A stretch of 64,000 nt of DNA. Source: Novipirellula herctigrandis. Its GTDB lineage: Bacteria; Planctomycetota; Planctomycetia; Pirellulales; Pirellulaceae. The stretch is from assembly GCA_007859835.1 (NCBI GenBank), contig SJPJ01000001.1:8222329-8286328 (forward strand), in the 5' to 3' direction. Below are positions 35,216-43,291 of this stretch, piece after piece. Position numbers and translations under genes: made by a program. The notes under the pieces are model-generated. The model was not told the DNA's origin, made no database searches, and saw only the letters and a program-made list of their open reading frames with translations. Each line of letters begins with the position of its first letter. The stretch's first letter is position 1.

Positions 35216-36289
35216 ATGATGCTTTACAGAACAACCGAATGGACGATCACGTTCTTGGCGCTATTGTTCCTTTTGATCGGGGAAACATCACTGCGCGCGC
35301 AGGACAACTCGTCGGGCGCCAGGTTCCGGGGAGAGCCGACTTCAGTTGAGTCGACTTCAGCCGAGTTGATTTCGGCGCCACTGCGTGATGTCATTGTCAG
35401 TCACACCGATGAGAACGATATCCTCCAACTCTACCGCATGAAGGAGGACGGGACGGGTAGCGTTCAGCTGACTCATTCTGAGCATGGCTGCCGCATGCCT
35501 GCCGTTTCGCCCGACGGCAAGAAGCTGGTCTATGCGGAAATCGTGAATCATAGCCTGTCGCTCCAGCTTTCGGACATTGATGGCAAGAACCCTCGAACGC
35601 TCATCAGCAAGGGCATGAACCTGCTGCCGTCCTGGATTCCGGAGACCCGCCATGTCGTCTGGATGAAGGTTCAGCCCGGGCAAAAAAAACAGGATCCCGC
35701 CAGCAATAGCCAGATCTACCTGATGAACACAGAAACGGGTGAATCGCGCCGGCTATTCATTGATCCGGAGCAAATCAAGTTCAGCAATGCGATGCCCTCG
35801 GTCTCTTCCGATGGGAATAAGGTCGCATTTGTATCCAACCGTAGTGGCACCTTTCGAGTTTGGGTGAGCAATTTCGACGGGAGTGATGCCAAACTTATAT
35901 CGGCACCGCCCACAGAGCAGGACGAGAACCTCAAACTGCCCATCGAGCAAAAAGTTCCTATTTGGTCACCCGATGGAAAATGGATTGCCCACTGGGAAGG
36001 CGTGGAGATGATTCACATGAGCCAGTTTACTGGAATCAAAAACCCCAAGCGGGATCAGCAGATCTCAGCAACTTTCAATGTCTGGGTTGTCAGCAGCGAT
36101 GGCAAACAGCGGCGAAAAGTCGGACGGGGTGATGATCCTACGTGGTCCCCCGATGGATTCGTTACGAGGGCTTTTCCGGATCGAGAAAGGGGCGGTCCCA
36201 AGGTCATGATTGAAACCAGATTCGGGGAAGAGGAGCTGGAAGTCGTACCTCGCAATAAAGACTGGGGGAGACTTACGTGGCTGCCGTAG
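35216..36289 (+). CDS. Exported TolB-like WD40/PD40 beta-propeller protein
   Basis: The 357-residue product has a signal peptide (TITFLALLFLLIGETSLRAQ) and repeated PD40 blades: QLYRMKEDGTGSVQLTHSE with PAVSPDGKKLVYAE, QIYLMNTETGESRRL with PSVSSDGNKVAFVSNRSG, VWVSNFDGSDAKLISAP with PIWSPDGKWIAHWEG, and a last blade near WSPDG. This is the blade pattern of TolB and oligopeptidase propellers. The ATG at 36216-minus-1000, that is 35216, is followed at once by a second ATG at 35219. A binding or scaffold role in the envelope is likely; no catalytic domain is present. Confidence 0.82.
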   Translation: MMLYRTTEWTITFLALLFLLIGETSLRAQDNSSGARFRGEPTSVESTSAELISAPLRDVIVSHTDENDILQLYRMKEDGTGSVQLTHSEHGCRMPAVSPDGKKLVYAEIVNHSLSLQLSDIDGKNPRTLISKGMNLLPSWIPETRHVVWMKVQPGQKKQDPASNSQIYLMNTETGESRRLFIDPEQIKFSNAMPSVSSDGNKVAFVSNRSGTFRVWVSNFDGSDAKLISAPPTEQDENLKLPIEQKVPIWSPDGKWIAHWEGVEMIHMSQFTGIKNPKRDQQISATFNVWVVSSDGKQRRKVGRGDDPTWSPDGFVTRAFPDRERGGPKVMIETRFGEEELEVVPRNKDWGRLTWLP

Positions 36290-36471
36290 CTCCTGGCCCC
36301 GAAATAACGAATCGATGTCCCCCGGCGAATCCGTCGAGCAAGGAACCTGATGTCCAAGGTAAGGAATTCCCGCTGATTTTCAGCCAGCGATAAGTATTGT
36401 TGCCGGATTCTTTGCCTGAATCGCTAAGTGTCCTTTGCCTTTTCGCAGTGCCGTAACCCCGGATAAAAAAC

Positions 36472-37794
36472 ATGACTCGTTTTCTGACCGCCTTCTTTCT
36501 TTGCCTTGTCACTCTGCCGCTTTCGGCTGCCGACAGGCCCAACATCATCATGATTCTTTGCGATGACGTCGGCTTCGAATGCTTCAGCGCTTATGGGAGC
36601 CGTGAGTATTCAACGCCGCGACTCGACGCGCTGGCAGCCAGCGGGATCCGCTTCGAAAACTGTCACTCGACACCGTTGTGTACACCAAGTCGCGTCAACC
36701 TGATGTCGGGCAAGTCGAACGTGTTTAACTATTTCGACTTTGGCGTTTATCCGAGGGGCGAACCGACTTTCGGTAACTACTTCAAAGAGCATGGCTACGC
36801 GACAGCCGTGGCCGGCAAATGGCAGTTACTGACAACCAAAGGCGGGGTCTCCCCGGAAGAAGCGGGCTTCGACACGCACTGCCTATGGAACATTCCTGGC
36901 GGCGGGCGAGAGCGATACTGGAATCCGTCGCTGGTACAGAACGGGAAACTGCTCGATCTGCCGGACGAAAGTTATGGCCCTGACATCACCACTGACTTTC
37001 TGATCGACTTTATTAAGACAAATCGCGAAAAGCCGTTCCTCGCCTACTTCCCGATGATTCTTCCTCACAATCCGTTTCCGGTGACTCCGGACAGCGCCGA
37101 CCCGAAGTCGAAGGACGCGAAACGGAACTTCATCGACATGGTGCAGTACATCGACAAGAACGTCGGTCGGCTCGAAGACACGTTGAAGGATCTCGGACTG
37201 CGTGAGAACACGCTGATTATCTTTACCGGTGACAACGGCACCAATGCCGTACTGACATCCGAACTGAATGGGCGTCAGATTCGAGGCGGGAAAGGTTTCA
37301 CGCACGACTACGGGACTCACGTGCCTTTGATCGTCAACTGGCCGGGAACTGTGCCAGCCGGAAAAGTGATCGACGATCTTGTTTGCTTTTCCGATCTGTT
37401 CCCGACGATGGTCGAAGCGGCGGGACTGCCTCCGAAAAAGATCACCGACGGAGACGGTTGGAGTTTCTGGCCGCAGTGCAAGGGCAAAGCAGGACACAAA
37501 CGTGAGTGGATTTACTGTTACTACTTTCCTCGACCGTCATCCGCAAAATACAACGACAAATACAGCCATTTTGAAGTCAGGTTCGCACGAAACGAACGCT
37601 ACAAGCTGTACGACAACGGCGGAATGTTTGACACGATTGAGGATGTCCTCGAGAAACGCCCGATCGCAATCGGCAAGGCTGGATCTGCTGGTGAGTCAGC
37701 ACGCAAAGAGCTTCAGCAGGCGCTGGACTCCTATCCCGATGCCGGCCGGAATGCCAACGGCACAAAGCAGACAGCGAAACAGAATAAACGTTAG
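36472..37794 (+). CDS. Exported sulfatase (CTPSR)
   Basis: The 440-residue product has a signal peptide (FLTAFFLCLVTLPLSAA), the metal block RPNIIMILCDDVGFECFSAY, the formylglycine motif CTPSR at Cys70 and VAGKWQL in place of the more common GKWHL. IFTGDNGTN and HVPLIVNWPG complete the usual blocks. A sequence like YPRGEPTFGNYFKEHGYATA is typical of one planctomycete sulfatase group. It lies 180 bases after the TolB-like gene and 60 bases before an esterase-like gene. The Gln instead of His at the GKWH position may alter sulfate binding and is worth noting. Confidence 0.92.
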   Translation: MTRFLTAFFLCLVTLPLSAADRPNIIMILCDDVGFECFSAYGSREYSTPRLDALAASGIRFENCHSTPLCTPSRVNLMSGKSNVFNYFDFGVYPRGEPTFGNYFKEHGYATAVAGKWQLLTTKGGVSPEEAGFDTHCLWNIPGGGRERYWNPSLVQNGKLLDLPDESYGPDITTDFLIDFIKTNREKPFLAYFPMILPHNPFPVTPDSADPKSKDAKRNFIDMVQYIDKNVGRLEDTLKDLGLRENTLIIFTGDNGTNAVLTSELNGRQIRGGKGFTHDYGTHVPLIVNWPGTVPAGKVIDDLVCFSDLFPTMVEAAGLPPKKITDGDGWSFWPQCKGKAGHKREWIYCYYFPRPSSAKYNDKYSHFEVRFARNERYKLYDNGGMFDTIEDVLEKRPIAIGKAGSAGESARKELQQALDSYPDAGRNANGTKQTAKQNKR

Positions 37795-37855
37795 CAGTTT
37801 AATGCCCGCACTAGGATCGCAGATTGTCAATTACTCATTTAATAGAACTCATCCA

Positions 37856-39250
37856 ATGAACTCCATTCGTTTTCTCGGACTACTCCTGATCCTGTCAGCC
37901 ACTGCTCAGGCTACGGACGTTTTTGACATGGATGCGATACGTGACTCGTCCACACTGGAGATTGAAGTCGTCCAAGATTGGCGAACGGTCCCAGGTCCCG
38001 TCATGACGCGACAGAAACTGGTCACAATCAACGTCGGCGAAATCTGGCAGGGCCAGGATTATCGACTGCCTGTTCGGATGGTAGTTCCTGCAGATCGTAA
38101 AGCTCGTGGCTTTCATCTCACTGGGGGAAATTCACCCACGAAATTGGAGCGAGAAACACGACCCAGAGGCATTGATCTTCTATTGCTCCAGGGTGGCGTG
38201 GGACTGGTCATGACCGTGGTTCAAGAGCCCGGATCTTATGGCAAGCCTGAGCTGGGAGGACGCTCGGAAGCCCGCTTTGCGAAGTCGTTGGATCCCCATC
38301 ACAAAATCCAATACTGGGCTTGGCCTGCAACGCTGATGCGAGCGATCACAACGGCCTATGCCGAAACGGACCACTTCGACAAAGGCAAGGTCGCCGTAAC
38401 CGGCTCATCGAAAAACGGAGCCTCTCCTTCGATGGCGATCATCCACGACGACCGCATGACCGCGCTCCACGCTTCTGTTTCACCAATCTGGGACTCGCCG
38501 CTCCGGCTCTGTGATCGGGAGGCATGGGATCGGCATCTCGCAGAGGGAGGTCAGCAACGAGGTTTTTCGGGGGGGCATTTCGGTCCAAACTTCAATCAAC
38601 GCGTTCTAGATGCCGGCAACACTTGGGAAAATCTACAGACCTTTGCCAATGACATTTCTGATCAGGTATTCGTTTCGCGAAATCTCCAAGGACTTCGCGA
38701 TCGTGGAGTCGAGATGCTGTTTCACCCTGGAACACATGACATGGTCGCGTACGACATGGCTTGGGGCGGAGCGCATCATCCGTCGATTCCCCTGTATCTC
38801 GGAGCGAACAGTGGTCACGGAAAAAAAGGGCACTCCAATATCGAGCAAGATCAGCAGAACAAGTCTGCATTTTTGCTTCGTCATTTTTTCCCAGACGATG
38901 TTCGCCAGCCGCTTCTGACCTCTCCGACAATTGAGACGAACCTCACCAAGAGCACCCTAAAAGTGACCGTCCGTTTCGCGCCTGATTCCGGTGAAGAATC
39001 GGGACGCATCTGGTGGATGAACGATCGGGGTGCCGACGGAAGTCCACGATACCTAAAGGAACCGATACCCGACAAGAACACCAAAGAAATGGCTCAGGAC
39101 TCCGACAGCGGAGTGTGGACTGTGGAGATCAAAATCGATCCCAACGCGTCACGAATCGATCTCTTCAGCAACCACCGCAAGACGATCAAGTATCGCGAAA
39201 AAGAACTCCGAACTTACATCTCCAGCCCATACACACGGATAGAGCTCTAG
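37856..39250 (+). CDS. Exported alpha/beta hydrolase, PhoPQ-activated pathogenicity-related or CE15-like
   Basis: The 464-residue product from the ATG at 37856 has a signal peptide (FLGLLLILSATAQA). The hydrolase core is seen in LLLLQGGVGLVMTVVQEPGS, the nucleophile elbow KVAVTGSSKNGASPSMAI and MLFHPGTHDMVAYDMAWGG, which would supply the late His. The GSSKNG elbow recalls both PhoPQ-activated pathogenicity-related proteins and glucuronoyl esterases (CE15). A long upstream extension of this frame, back to 37379, overlaps the sulfatase gene and is not used. An esterase acting on a glycan side chain would fit the sulfatase context; that is inference. Confidence 0.75.
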   Translation: MNSIRFLGLLLILSATAQATDVFDMDAIRDSSTLEIEVVQDWRTVPGPVMTRQKLVTINVGEIWQGQDYRLPVRMVVPADRKARGFHLTGGNSPTKLERETRPRGIDLLLLQGGVGLVMTVVQEPGSYGKPELGGRSEARFAKSLDPHHKIQYWAWPATLMRAITTAYAETDHFDKGKVAVTGSSKNGASPSMAIIHDDRMTALHASVSPIWDSPLRLCDREAWDRHLAEGGQQRGFSGGHFGPNFNQRVLDAGNTWENLQTFANDISDQVFVSRNLQGLRDRGVEMLFHPGTHDMVAYDMAWGGAHHPSIPLYLGANSGHGKKGHSNIEQDQQNKSAFLLRHFFPDDVRQPLLTSPTIETNLTKSTLKVTVRFAPDSGEESGRIWWMNDRGADGSPRYLKEPIPDKNTKEMAQDSDSGVWTVEIKIDPNASRIDLFSNHRKTIKYREKELRTYISSPYTRIEL

Positions 39251-39299
39251 TCGCTGATGCTGCTGATCTCGTCTCCAATTGGCAAACCAAAACTCAACT

Positions 39300-40835
39300 A
39301 TGAAGAACACTTTTTCGATCGTTTCCTTTGCGCTGCTTTTTGCTGCAAACGTTTTCGCCGAACCTCAGCCGAACGTCCTGATTATCCTCGCTGATGACAT
39401 GGGCTACTCGGATCTGGGGTGCATGGGTTCGGAGATCAAGACGCCCCATCTCGACCGCCTCGCACGTGACGGTGTCCTTTTCACCCAAGCCTACAATACC
39501 GCAAAGTGTTTCCCTACGCGCGCCAGCTTGCTGACCGGGACATGGTTCCAGCAAACGGATCGTGATTTCACGAATACCACGACTCTCGGCGAGGTTCTCC
39601 AGCCGGCTGACTATCACACACTCTGGTCCGGCAAACATCATGCCACCTTCGATCCGCGAACTCGCGGTTTTGATCGTTTCTATGGATTTCTCGGTGGAGC
39701 GATCAATTGCTGGAACCCGGGAAATGCCCCCGCGATAGGCGCTCCGGATCCGGCGAGGATTGAGCACTACCAGTGGATTCTCGATGAAGATGAGATAACC
39801 GAGCCTTTCGTTCCGGATCGTGCCGATTGGTATGCCACCGATGTCTTCACCGACAAGAGTATTGAGTGGCTGGGAGAGACCGCTGGCGATGAAAAGCCGT
39901 TCTTTCTCTACCTGGCCTACAATGCGCCGCACTGGCCACTGCATGCACCTGAAGAAAGTATCGAAGCGTGTCGAGGCAGATACGATGCCGGTTACGATTT
40001 TGTTCGCAACGCACGCTACCAGCGCCAGGTTGAAACGGGTTTGATTAACCCGAAGATCGCGCCCCTTTCGCCGCCCGAATATGATCAGCCTTGGGAATCT
40101 TTATCCGCGGAACTTAAAGAGAGACGAATCGGACAGATGGAAGTCTACGCCGCAATGATCGAGCGGATGGACGAAAATATTGGCCGGGTCATTGATCTCC
40201 TCGATCGACAGGGGCGCATGGAGAACACTATTATCTTCTTTCTCATCGACAACGGTGCCTGCGCGACCGATCCTGCCAATCGGGTCGGGAACTATCGGAA
40301 AGATGTGCCGATCGGCGGGGTGGATAGTTACGAAGCCTATCACCAGGGCTGGGCCTGTGTCAGCAACACGCCCCTGCGTCGTTTTAAAACCAAAAGTCAC
40401 GAAGGCGGCGTCTGCACACCCATGATCGTGCACTGGGCTGAAGGCATCGAGTCGCCCGGTCGAATCTGTCGAGAGCCAGTTCACCTGGTCGATATCCCGC
40501 CTACGGTGGCTGCTCTCGCTGGAGCGAAAAATCCGGCAACTGGTCAGGGAATCAACATCAACAACGCGTTCCAAAACAAACCACTGCAGCGCGAAGGAAA
40601 TCTCTACTGGCAATGGGGTGGCGGTAACGCCATTCGCAAGGGAGATATGAAACTCGTCCGTCACAACGGCGGCGACTGGGAACTCTACGATCTCGCAAAA
40701 GATCGTACCGAGTTGAACGATCTTGCGGGGGAGATGCCGGAATTGGTGGGAGCCCTCGACGAAGCCTGGAACGCCTGGTGGATGGAGTGCACCGGGAGTG
40801 AGTTCAAGGCGAAGACGAAATCGGAGAACAAATGA
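39300..40835 (+). CDS. Exported sulfatase (CFPTR variant motif)
   Basis: The 511-residue product has a signal peptide (FSIVSFALLFAANVFA), the metal block PNVLIILADDMGYSDLGC and the formylglycine motif CFPTR at Cys70. Thr replaces the more common Ser, a substitution that the C-x-P-x-R consensus tolerates. SGKHHATFDPRTRGFDRFYG, FFLIDNGACATD and FKTKSHEGGVCTP are typical arylsulfatase blocks. It overlaps the next sulfatase by ATGA, so the two are translationally coupled. The substrate is unknown. Confidence 0.92.
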   Translation: MKNTFSIVSFALLFAANVFAEPQPNVLIILADDMGYSDLGCMGSEIKTPHLDRLARDGVLFTQAYNTAKCFPTRASLLTGTWFQQTDRDFTNTTTLGEVLQPADYHTLWSGKHHATFDPRTRGFDRFYGFLGGAINCWNPGNAPAIGAPDPARIEHYQWILDEDEITEPFVPDRADWYATDVFTDKSIEWLGETAGDEKPFFLYLAYNAPHWPLHAPEESIEACRGRYDAGYDFVRNARYQRQVETGLINPKIAPLSPPEYDQPWESLSAELKERRIGQMEVYAAMIERMDENIGRVIDLLDRQGRMENTIIFFLIDNGACATDPANRVGNYRKDVPIGGVDSYEAYHQGWACVSNTPLRRFKTKSHEGGVCTPMIVHWAEGIESPGRICREPVHLVDIPPTVAALAGAKNPATGQGININNAFQNKPLQREGNLYWQWGGGNAIRKGDMKLVRHNGGDWELYDLAKDRTELNDLAGEMPELVGALDEAWNAWWMECTGSEFKAKTKSENK

Positions 40836-42319
40836 TGCAGGAAAAACCTGGCAGCTACGGCATGCCGCCGTTCCGGATTCTACAGAACATCGGGCTCCTT
40901 GGATTGGTGACAATTGTTCTCACCACCTTTGTCCACGCGGCCGATAAACCGAACATCCTTCTCATTCTCTCGGATGATCACAGTGTCCCGCATGTCAGCT
41001 GTTACGACGACGAAAACACGAAGCGGTTCAAGATTACACCGAACCTTCGGAAGTTCGCCGAGCAAGGAATGCGGTTTGATCAGGCATACACGTCCGCCCC
41101 GCAATGTGCTCCGTCACGGATTTCGATTTTTGCGTGTCGATCTCCCGTCGGCTTGGGCGTCACTCGATTCGCGCAGCCACCACGCGGTGATGTTCGTTTT
41201 TTTACAGACGTGCTTCGCGCAAACGGTTACTGGGTGGGACTGGACGGACGCCATCAGCATCTCGACGGCCGTGTCCGCGAAGCCGAGCACATTGACAGGG
41301 CGCTGCGGGAAGCCGGCATGCAGAGTCTCGACGAGCGGTTTGATCATTTCGTGCGATCTGCGGGGACCAAGGGTGACAATTTGTTGCGTGTCGCCGATCG
41401 CGTTGCAGCGGCTCTGGACAAAGTGCCCGACGAAAAACCGTTCTTCCTTTACTTTGGTTTTAATCAGCCGCATCGAAAGTTCGCGCTGAAGTACGACGGT
41501 ATCGATCCGAGCGAATTGAAACTTCCGGCTGACTGGCCCGATCTCCCTGAAGTCCGCGTCGACTACGCCAGGTATCTTGCGTCGGTCCGCGAACTGGATC
41601 ATGGATTCGGACTGATCATGCATCTTCTGAAGACCCGCGGCATCGAAGACAACACGCTCGTTATCTTCATGGGCGACAACGGCGAAGCGCTGCTACGAGG
41701 CAAAGGCACTCTGCTGGATCGCGGCACTCATGTTCCGCTGATGATCCGCTGGCCGGGCCGAGTCGAACCGGGGTCGAATTCTTCCGCGCTTGTGTGTGGC
41801 ACAGACCTTGGCCCGACGATTCTCTCCGCATGTGGAATGAAACCGCTAAAGGAAATGACGGGCGTCAGTCTTTTTCGGCAACTTCTCGGCGAGAAGGCTG
41901 AAGACCGGCGATACGTATTCGCCGAACGTGGCTGGCACTGGGGACCGATCACCCGAACCGATGGTCTGGACCTTTCGCGTTCAATCACGTCGACGCATTA
42001 CCGCTACATCTACAACGCACTGCCGAACCGCAGCTACACGCCGGTCGACATGCCAAACAAGGATGCTTGGAAGGCGATTCAGTCGGCAAACGCAGCTGAT
42101 AAGCTCTCGCCATTGCACCAGCGACTCTACTTTCAGAACCCTCGGCCAGTCGTCGAGTTGTACGATCTGCGAAACGATCCGCTGGAACTCAACAATCTGG
42201 CGGGAAAGAAGTCAGTCGCCGACATGGAACAAACTCTGCGTGAAGAGCTTGAAAGCTGGATGATTCGCGAGCACGATTTTCTGCCACTACCGACGCATGC
42301 GCTGCAGAATACGAAGTGA
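40832..42319 (+). CDS. Exported sulfatase (CAPSR), translationally coupled
   Basis: The start ATG at 40832 overlaps the upstream stop by ATGA. The 495-residue product has a long N-terminal region before the hydrophobic signal (LLGLVTIVLTTFVHA). The metal block is KPNILLILSDDHSVPHVSCY, and the formylglycine motif CAPSR has Cys92 with ISIFACRSP after it. VGLDGRHQHLDG, FFLYFGFNQPHRKF and IFMGDNGEALLRGKG follow. It resembles the N-sulfoglucosamine sulfohydrolase (sulfamidase) branch in outline, but this is a weak call. A strong terminator hairpin lies 30 bases downstream, closing the operon. Confidence 0.92.
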   Translation: MMQEKPGSYGMPPFRILQNIGLLGLVTIVLTTFVHAADKPNILLILSDDHSVPHVSCYDDENTKRFKITPNLRKFAEQGMRFDQAYTSAPQCAPSRISIFACRSPVGLGVTRFAQPPRGDVRFFTDVLRANGYWVGLDGRHQHLDGRVREAEHIDRALREAGMQSLDERFDHFVRSAGTKGDNLLRVADRVAAALDKVPDEKPFFLYFGFNQPHRKFALKYDGIDPSELKLPADWPDLPEVRVDYARYLASVRELDHGFGLIMHLLKTRGIEDNTLVIFMGDNGEALLRGKGTLLDRGTHVPLMIRWPGRVEPGSNSSALVCGTDLGPTILSACGMKPLKEMTGVSLFRQLLGEKAEDRRYVFAERGWHWGPITRTDGLDLSRSITSTHYRYIYNALPNRSYTPVDMPNKDAWKAIQSANAADKLSPLHQRLYFQNPRPVVELYDLRNDPLELNNLAGKKSVADMEQTLREELESWMIREHDFLPLPTHALQNTK

Positions 42320-42348
42320 GATTCACGCATCGAACTCAGAAAAACAAC

Positions 42349-42385
42349 AAACCCTCGGCCACAAGACATTTGTGACCGAGGGTTT
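42349..42385 (+). terminator. Rho-independent-type terminator hairpin
   Basis: AAACCCTCGG-C-CACAA pairs with TTGTG-A-CCGAGGGTTT across a short loop. It lies 30 bases after the last sulfatase stop, as expected for the end of the operon. The T-run is short. Confidence 0.75.
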
Positions 42386-42444
42386 GGTTCGGATTGAGAC
42401 AGGAGAGCTCCCCGGATAGGACTCGAACCAGACTGACGAACGCC

Positions 42445-42469
42445 GAGAGTGGCGACTGGATTTGAACTC
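42445..42469 (-). other. tRNA 3'-end-like fragment in module C
   Basis: GAGAGTGGCGACTGGATTTG and the next five bases match module B (28194-28218) with one mismatch and module A (17485-17507) with about four. Read on the minus strand it holds a T-loop-like TTCAAAT followed by an acceptor-like GCCACTC. No 5' half is present nearby. A second T-loop-like fragment lies at about 42413-42435. Confidence 0.55.
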
Positions 42470-42591
42470 CGTAACTTCGGACCTGCCAGTAGGTTCGAGC
42501 AATTGCCCTTCGTCGCACCCTGAAAACTGTCACCCGTTTGAACTGACTGATTTGGGCTTCATGGTTTGCGTAACTCACTCGCACCAAACGA

Positions 42592-42629
42592 AAAACAGCT
42601 CGCGGCGAACGAACGCGACGAGCTGTTTT
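42592..42629 (-). terminator. Terminator hairpin after tRNA-Pro
   Basis: AAAACAGCTCG (42592-42602) pairs with CGAGCTGTTTT (42619-42629). Read on the minus strand it follows the tRNA-Pro 3' end by 10 bases and ends in a T-run, so it is the likely transcription terminator of the tRNA. The same arms recur in module B and a related pair in module A. Confidence 0.8.
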
Positions 42630-42638
42630 GAATTCAAG

Positions 42639-42712
42639 TCGGGGCGACAAGATTTGAACTTGCGACCTCTGCGTCCCGAACGCAGCGCTCTACCAGGCTG
42701 AGCCACACCCCG
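42639..42712 (-). tRNA. tRNA-Pro, anticodon CGG
   Basis: On the minus strand CGGGGTG...CGCCCCG forms the 7-bp acceptor stem (one G-T pair) with discriminator A. The anticodon arm is CTGCG-TTCGGGA-CGCAG, giving anticodon CGG for codon CCG. The T arm contains GTTCAAATC. The length is 74 nt and CCA is not encoded. Its 3' end faces the 33-kb region with repeated tRNA fragments, so it is the likely integration site of the island. Confidence 0.95.
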
Positions 42713-42778
42713 ATATGTGTGATTTGTTGCTGTTATCGTCGGATTTTGTGGTGAACTCGTCAACAGTAGGTGAGGACT

Positions 42779-43135
42779 CTAGCTCCAAATTTTCCACCAT
42801 GGTTTGGGTTTTGGCGGTGGTGTGGCTCGGATGGACAAAATCCCAACTTCGTCCACGTGTTCACTGCCGCGAACAGGCGCCATCTTTAACATCGAAGCAT
42901 CGGAAAGCTTATCCAGCGTCGGTGTGGTTGAATCGGATTTCAAGACGTGTAGCTTGCACTTAAATTGCTTCGTCGCCGCCATCATCGCGGAAATGACTTC
43001 TCTTACTTTTGGTCGATCACCAAAGTGGTCGATAACGAAGCAATCTTCCTCTTTCTTGTAACCATGGACGTTGGCAAATTTCCAGGTTCCCTTCTGTTCG
43101 TCTTCCTCGTCCCAGCCATGATACTCGTCTCGCAT
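42779..43135 (-). CDS. Hypothetical acidic-headed protein
   Basis: The 118-residue product has no signal or TM segment. It starts with an acidic stretch (DEYHGWDEEDEQ), continues with a KEEDCFVIDHFGDRPKVREV region that could be a small alpha-beta domain, and ends in a proline/tryptophan motif PPPKPKPWWKIWS. I do not recognise the family. GGAG lies 6 bases before the ATG. The gene stands alone between the tRNA and the FHA-sigma54 regulator. Confidence 0.6.
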   Translation of the reverse strand: MRDEYHGWDEEDEQKGTWKFANVHGYKKEEDCFVIDHFGDRPKVREVISAMMAATKQFKCKLHVLKSDSTTPTLDKLSDASMLKMAPVRGSEHVDEVGILSIRATPPPKPKPWWKIWS

Positions 43136-43291
43136 CGTTGACGCTCCGCATAGGTGACTATGAAAAACCAGTAGAAATCGTTGTCAGCGCATATACTCCA
43201 TCATCGAAATACTCGCTGAACGGGGACTTGTAACTCCTAGGATAACGGTTCTCGCAGTCGGAAACCACTCTGTAAGGGTGTCAGCCCCCAG

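Noticed and set aside
37379-37855. N-terminal extension of the esterase-like gene
   Set aside because: It overlaps the sulfatase gene in another frame and precedes an obvious signal peptide starting at 37856.
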